A stretch of DNA of 5,003 nt, from assembly GCA_946479075.1 (NCBI GenBank), contig CAMLDT010000242.1:1-5003 (forward strand). Reading direction: 5' to 3'. This document shows positions 4,602-5,003 of this stretch, in pieces; the first letter of the stretch is position 1; every line of letters begins with the position of its first letter. The DNA is from an uncultured Polaromonas sp. GTDB taxonomy: Bacteria; Pseudomonadota; Gammaproteobacteria; Burkholderiales; Burkholderiaceae. Below the pieces are notes generated by a model, which worked only from the letters and a program-made list of their open reading frames with translations, did not search any database and had not been told where the DNA came from. The position numbers and the translations under genes were made by a program.

Positions 4602-4953
4602 CCTCACCATGAAGCTGTCGACGCACGAAAAGCAGACCCTCGCCGGCCCCGCGGCCGTGGGAACGCTCCTGGGCGCGTTCGGCGCTTACGCCGTCTTCGC
4701 GTTTGCGAGCGAGTTGTCGCTCCAGGGAACGGAGGCAGCGGATCGCGTACAAACCGCCGTCGAGGCATTGGTGGTATTCCTGACCGCACTCGTCGGAACT
4801 GTCACTATCTTAGGAGTTCTGCCTATTGCGGTTCGACGGTTGCGCGCAAGGAAGGAGGCGAGTGATGTCTAACAGGTCGTTCGACACGGACGCCCAACGG
4901 CGGGCCTTCGCTTCGCTCCGGTCCTCTCCGCCGGTCGCCGGTCAACTCCGACG
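4597..4953 (+). mobile_element. Integron gene cassette 3 (membrane protein + attC3)
   Basis: A 357-base cassette between G4596|T4597 and the attC3 crossover G4953|T4954. It carries one plus-strand gene whose stop codon is inside the left core of attC3, a typical compact cassette layout. Confidence 0.82.
4609..4872 (+). CDS. Small two-helix membrane protein, cassette-encoded
   Basis: An 87-residue hypothetical inner-membrane protein of no family that I recognise. Two hydrophobic segments are clear: about 11-33 (rich in Gly/Ala, GPAAVGTLLGAFGAYAVF) and 51-75 (EALVVFLTALVGTVTILGVL). A polar loop between them (36-49, SLQGTEAADRVQT) and a basic tail (RRLRARK, 76-82) suggest a hairpin with both ends in the cytoplasm by the positive-inside rule. 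ATG 4609 is preferred because it lies 12 bases inside the cassette. The frame is open back to 4483, but that part is attC2 and the attI-like copy. There is no Shine-Dalgarno before ATG 4609, so translation may be weak or leaderless-like. The stop TAA (4870-4872) is part of the attC3 left core. A small membrane effector or accessory role would be a guess. Confidence 0.72.
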   Translation: MKLSTHEKQTLAGPAAVGTLLGAFGAYAVFAFASELSLQGTEAADRVQTAVEALVVFLTALVGTVTILGVLPIAVRRLRARKEASDV

Positions 4954-4959
4954 TTGAAC
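4867..4959 (+). repeat. attC: attC3
   Basis: A 93-base attC. The left core GTCTAAC (4867-4873) fits RYYYAAC and the right core GTTGAAC (4953-4959) fits GTTRRRY. The interior is an imperfect palindrome, with ACGGCGG near 4907-4913 facing CCGCCGGT near 4928-4935. The bases TCGACACGGAC are shared with the left arm of attC2, so the two sites are related. Crossover is G4953|T4954. Confidence 0.85.
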
Positions 4960-4966
4960 AGCAGCA

Positions 4967-5003
4967 ATGCGGCTAGTCACAGTTGTCATCGGTATCGGAA
5001 TTC
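4967..5003 (+). CDS. Start of cassette 4 gene (partial)
   Basis: ATG 4967 lies 13 bases past the attC3 crossover, the position expected for a cassette gene. It reads MRLVTVVIGIGI up to the end of the window. The hydrophobic run suggests a signal peptide or a membrane segment, but too little is present to name it. Confidence 0.45.
   Translation, partial: MRLVTVVIGIGI

Noticed and set aside
4483..4608. Upstream extension of the cassette 3 membrane protein
   Set aside because: It would translate attC2 and the partial attI copy. The normal cassette layout puts the start at ATG 4609.
4998..5003. GAATTC at the window end, and others at 27-32 and 4264-4269
   Set aside because: The window may end at a cloning or contig boundary, but a restriction site alone is not a biological feature, and the one in attC1 is part of its natural arm.

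Overview
The window reads as a GC-rich betaproteobacterial chromosome, most likely Comamonadaceae (Polaromonas, Rhodoferax, Acidovorax or Hydrogenophaga relatives). This rests on the codon and GC style, on the gene families, and on two intergenic repeats that I recognise from memory as common in these genomes: one near 508-532 and one near 3682-3724. No database search was possible.

Backbone, 1-3683. First comes an exported FKBP-type peptidyl-prolyl isomerase (44-481, GTG start). A convergent luciferase-like flavin monooxygenase follows on the minus strand (547-1530), with a dispersed repeat between the two. A divergent intergenic region (1531-1632) then leads into a compact three-gene plus-strand operon: an NTF2/SnoaL-like protein (1633-2121), an alpha/beta hydrolase carrying every residue expected of a fluoroacetate/haloacetate dehalogenase (2143-3069), and a DUF2238/YjdF-type membrane protein (3066-3683) that overlaps the hydrolase by four bases.

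Accessory part, 3684-5003. After a Comamonadaceae-type repeat the character changes: GC falls, genes become tiny, and 58-118 bp imperfect palindromes lie between them. This is an integron gene-cassette array in left-to-right orientation. It holds cassette 1 (CPCC-type zinc-binding protein), attC1, cassette 2 (60-aa unknown), attC2, cassette 3 (87-aa two-helix membrane protein), attC3, and the first bases of cassette 4. Immediately left of cassette 1 is a site with the layout of an integron attI: two 11-bp direct repeats 19 bp apart, a small inverted repeat, then a GTTAG crossover core. A 20-codon leader ORF with a strong Shine-Dalgarno runs through it and stops inside the core. No integrase gene (intI) is visible on either strand. 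The first 31 bp or so of the proximal half of this attI-like site recur inside the array, between attC2 and cassette 3.

The most unusual content is therefore an attI-like site without its integrase, its partial internal copy, and a set of unknown cassette proteins. The hydrolase is the most interesting enzyme of the backbone.
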